Assembly (NCBI GenBank): GCA_964453335.1
Contig: CAYVOK010000007.1
Coordinates: 62,001-126,000 of the forward strand
Source: VGBO01 sp964453335
GTDB lineage: Bacteria > Actinomycetota > Acidimicrobiia > Acidimicrobiales > CAIXPF01
Direction: 5' to 3'
DNA length: 64,000 nt
Positions 62,670-64,000 of the stretch are shown here, piece by piece. The stretch's first letter is position 1, and the number at the start of each line of letters is the position of its first letter. The notes beneath the pieces are model-generated. The model was not told the origin of the DNA. It saw only the letters and a list, made by a program, of their open reading frames with translations, and ran no database searches. A program made the translations under genes and the position numbers.

Positions 62670-62742
62670 GCCCGAGTAGCTCAATCGGCAGAGCACGTGC
62701 CTTGTAAGCACGGGGTTCGGGGTTCGATTCCCCGCTCGGGCT
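62670..62742 (+). tRNA. tRNA-Thr (TGT)
   Basis: Cloverleaf of 73 nt. Acceptor arms GCCCGAG/CTCGGGC pair fully, the anticodon stem is CGTGC/GCACG with loop CTTGTAA, anticodon TGT at 62703-62705 reading ACA threonine codons, and the T-arm has GGTTCGATTC. The terminal CCA is not encoded and must be added. A TAGCAT -10-like box lies 9 bp upstream. Confidence 0.95.
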
Positions 62743-62761
62743 CGCAGACCACCGGCGACGT

Positions 62762-63838
62762 TCAGTCGGACGGCGGCAGGTCGGCGATCTGCGCAGCAGC
62801 CGCTGCGGCCACGGCGGCCGCGGCGTTCGCCGCGGCACGCCGACGACGGGCCACGTCGAAGCAGGCGACCGCCCCGGCGACACCGACGTTGAGGGAGTCG
62901 AGGCGCCCGAGCAGCGGGATGCCGACCACCGAACCGCACCGTTCGCGGACGAGGCGCGACAAGCCCGACCCCTCCGAGCCGAGGACGAGGCACACCGGCT
63001 CGTCGCCGAGCGGGAGGTCGTACAGGCTCGTCGACGCACTCGCGTCGAGGCCGACCGTCCACACCCCGAGTTCGTCGAGGCGGCGCAACGCCGTGGGCAG
63101 ACCGCCCACGAGTGCGATCGGCAGGTACTCGACCGCCCCGGCCGCCGCCTTGGTGACCGACGGGGTGACGTGCACCGACCGGTGCCGCGGCAGCACGATG
63201 CCGGTGACCCCGGCGCCCTCCGCCGATCGCAGCAACGCGCCGAGGTTCCCCGGGTCGGTGACCCCGTCGAGCGCGATCAGGAACGGGCGACGGTTGCCGC
63301 GCCGCACGGCGAGATCGTCGAGCGACGCCTCGGGCAACGGTTGCGCCCGGGCGATCACGCCCTGGGGACCCTGCGTCGCGGCGAGCGACTCGAGGCGACC
63401 ACGGGTGACCTCGCGCACGGGCACCCGACGTGCCGTGGCGAGCTCCCGGATGTCGTCGAGGATCGGCGCCGGGTCCTGCTCGGCGGCGACGAGAACCTCA
63501 CGCACCCGACGGCGGCCGGCGAGCAGCAGCTCGCGGACCGCCTGACGGCCTTCGACCTGTTCGCCGCCCACGCCGCGCACCGGTGCGCTGCGGGTGCGCT
63601 CCCCTACCGCATCACGTCCGGCGACACGACCCCCGGGCGCACCGCGGCCTGCAGACGCACCGCGACCCGCTGCACCGCCACGCCCGGCGCCGTCGCGGCC
63701 GGTCGGGGCGCCACGTCCGGCGGCGGGGCCACGCGGAGCGGGCCCGCGGCCACCGCCCCCACCACCGGGACCGCCGCCGCTGCGACCGCTGCCACCCCGA
63801 CCGGGGGCGGGACCCCGGCGTGCACTCCGACCCGTCAC
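62762..63838 (-). CDS. rlmB: TrmH/RlmB-family 23S rRNA 2'-O-methyltransferase
   Basis: SPOUT methyltransferase of 358 residues that probably methylates a ribose in 23S rRNA (G2251 in E. coli). The N-terminal substrate-binding domain starts VEGRQAVRELLLAGRRRV; the knot motifs are TDPGNLGALLRSAEGAGV, LVLGSEGSGLSRL and IPLLGRLDSLNVGVAGAVA. A 90-residue Gly/Arg/Ala-rich leader precedes the domain, longer than usual. GTG start overlaps the ispF stop (GTGA). ispF-rlmB adjacency is common in actinobacteria. Confidence 0.9.
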   Translation of the reverse strand: MTGRSARRGPAPGRGGSGRSGGGPGGGGGGRGPAPRGPAAGRGAPTGRDGAGRGGAAGRGASAGRGAPGGRVAGRDAVGERTRSAPVRGVGGEQVEGRQAVRELLLAGRRRVREVLVAAEQDPAPILDDIRELATARRVPVREVTRGRLESLAATQGPQGVIARAQPLPEASLDDLAVRRGNRRPFLIALDGVTDPGNLGALLRSAEGAGVTGIVLPRHRSVHVTPSVTKAAAGAVEYLPIALVGGLPTALRRLDELGVWTVGLDASASTSLYDLPLGDEPVCLVLGSEGSGLSRLVRERCGSVVGIPLLGRLDSLNVGVAGAVACFDVARRRRAAANAAAAVAAAAAAQIADLPPSD

Positions 63839-64000
63839 GCCCTGCTCACGATCGCCACGGCGAAGCAGGCTATGCCCTCGCGTCGACCGATCGACCCGAG
63901 CTGTTCGGCGCGCTTGCCCTTCACCGTGACGTCCGCCCCGACGACCTCGGTGAGCCGGCGCTGCATCTCGGCACGGCGTGGCGCGATCTTCGGGGCGTCG
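63835..64000 (-). CDS. ispF: 2-C-methyl-D-erythritol 2,4-cyclodiphosphate synthase, C-terminal part
   Basis: Last 54 residues of IspF, an enzyme of the non-mevalonate isoprenoid pathway that cyclises CDP-methylerythritol 2-phosphate. The visible tail reads DAPKIAPRRAEMQRRL, then ADVTVKGKRAEQLGSIG and REGIACFAVA, matching the family's PKI..H and GR.EGIA.....AV. The family's usual TTTE motif is replaced by KRAE. The start lies beyond the window. Translationally coupled to rlmB. Confidence 0.88.
   Translation of the reverse strand, partial: DAPKIAPRRAEMQRRLTEVVGADVTVKGKRAEQLGSIGRREGIACFAVAIVSRA

Overview
The window is a 64 kb piece of a very GC-rich actinobacterial chromosome with G or C at almost every third codon position, many GTG starts and many 4-bp ATGA/GTGA gene overlaps. 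Gene content (lhr next to a Nei glycosylase, F420-type PPOX protein, a coproporphyrin-type heme route with HemE, HemY/CgoX and HemQ/ChdC, an HrcA/CIRCE-controlled groEL, CaiB/crotonase acyl-CoA islands, PAC2 protein, coryneform-style GlnD) suggests a deep-branching actinobacterium such as Acidimicrobiia. That placement is inference. One 100-base run of N at 43794-43893 is an assembly gap. No phage, IS element or CRISPR array is visible; one RelE/Phd toxin-antitoxin pair is present.

Layout. 1-7.7 kb: LysM lipoprotein, exopolyphosphatase, APH-like kinase, MacB-type ABC exporter, L-2-hydroxyglutarate oxidase. 7.7-14.2 kb: a large class III cyclase/ATPase/TPR signalling protein, a PPOX protein, a dienoyl-CoA isomerase-like crotonase, and then the most unusual locus of the window: a UGSC-motif selenoprotein read through an in-frame UGA (13959-13961), with a fitting bacterial SECIS hairpin just downstream and a translationally coupled partner of unknown function. 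14.3-19.6 kb: Nei-type glycosylase and the divergent helicase Lhr. 19.6-25 kb: a catalytically dead-looking patatin, hemE, cgoX, lnt (with Ser in place of the catalytic Cys) in one tight operon, and dtd convergent to it.

25-29.9 kb: a glycosyltransferase / methyltransferase / terpene-cyclase-like / methyltransferase cassette of unknown product, a nitroreductase and a GtrA membrane protein. 29.9-39.4 kb: an acyl-CoA catabolic island with three crotonases, two family III CoA-transferases (one a tandem double-domain protein), an acyl-CoA ligase preceded by a palindrome, and an amidohydrolase, plus a small duplicated desulforedoxin-like protein lacking metal-binding cysteines. 39.4-47.9 kb: UvrD2-like helicase, beta-carbonic anhydrase, HxlR regulator facing a gene cut by the gap, EamA transporter, toxin-antitoxin pair, GNAT, PAC2, GGDEF protein, Nudix.

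48-64 kb is almost entirely on the minus strand: glnD, two small unknowns, larE, chdC, fdhD, GNAT, nitrobindin-like protein, a carotenoid-desaturase-like flavoprotein, a sulfonate/nitrate-class ABC importer, groEL with a perfect CIRCE, glycerate kinase, a LytR_C protein, tRNA-Thr(TGT) on the plus strand, an RlmB-like methyltransferase and the 3' end of ispF running off the window.

How they connect: heme synthesis is spread over two loci (hemE-cgoX and chdC). Two accessory genes tied to trace-element enzymes (fdhD, larE) sit without their target enzymes, and the UGSC selenoprotein implies that the genome carries the selenocysteine machinery elsewhere. No selA, selB, selC or selD is visible here.
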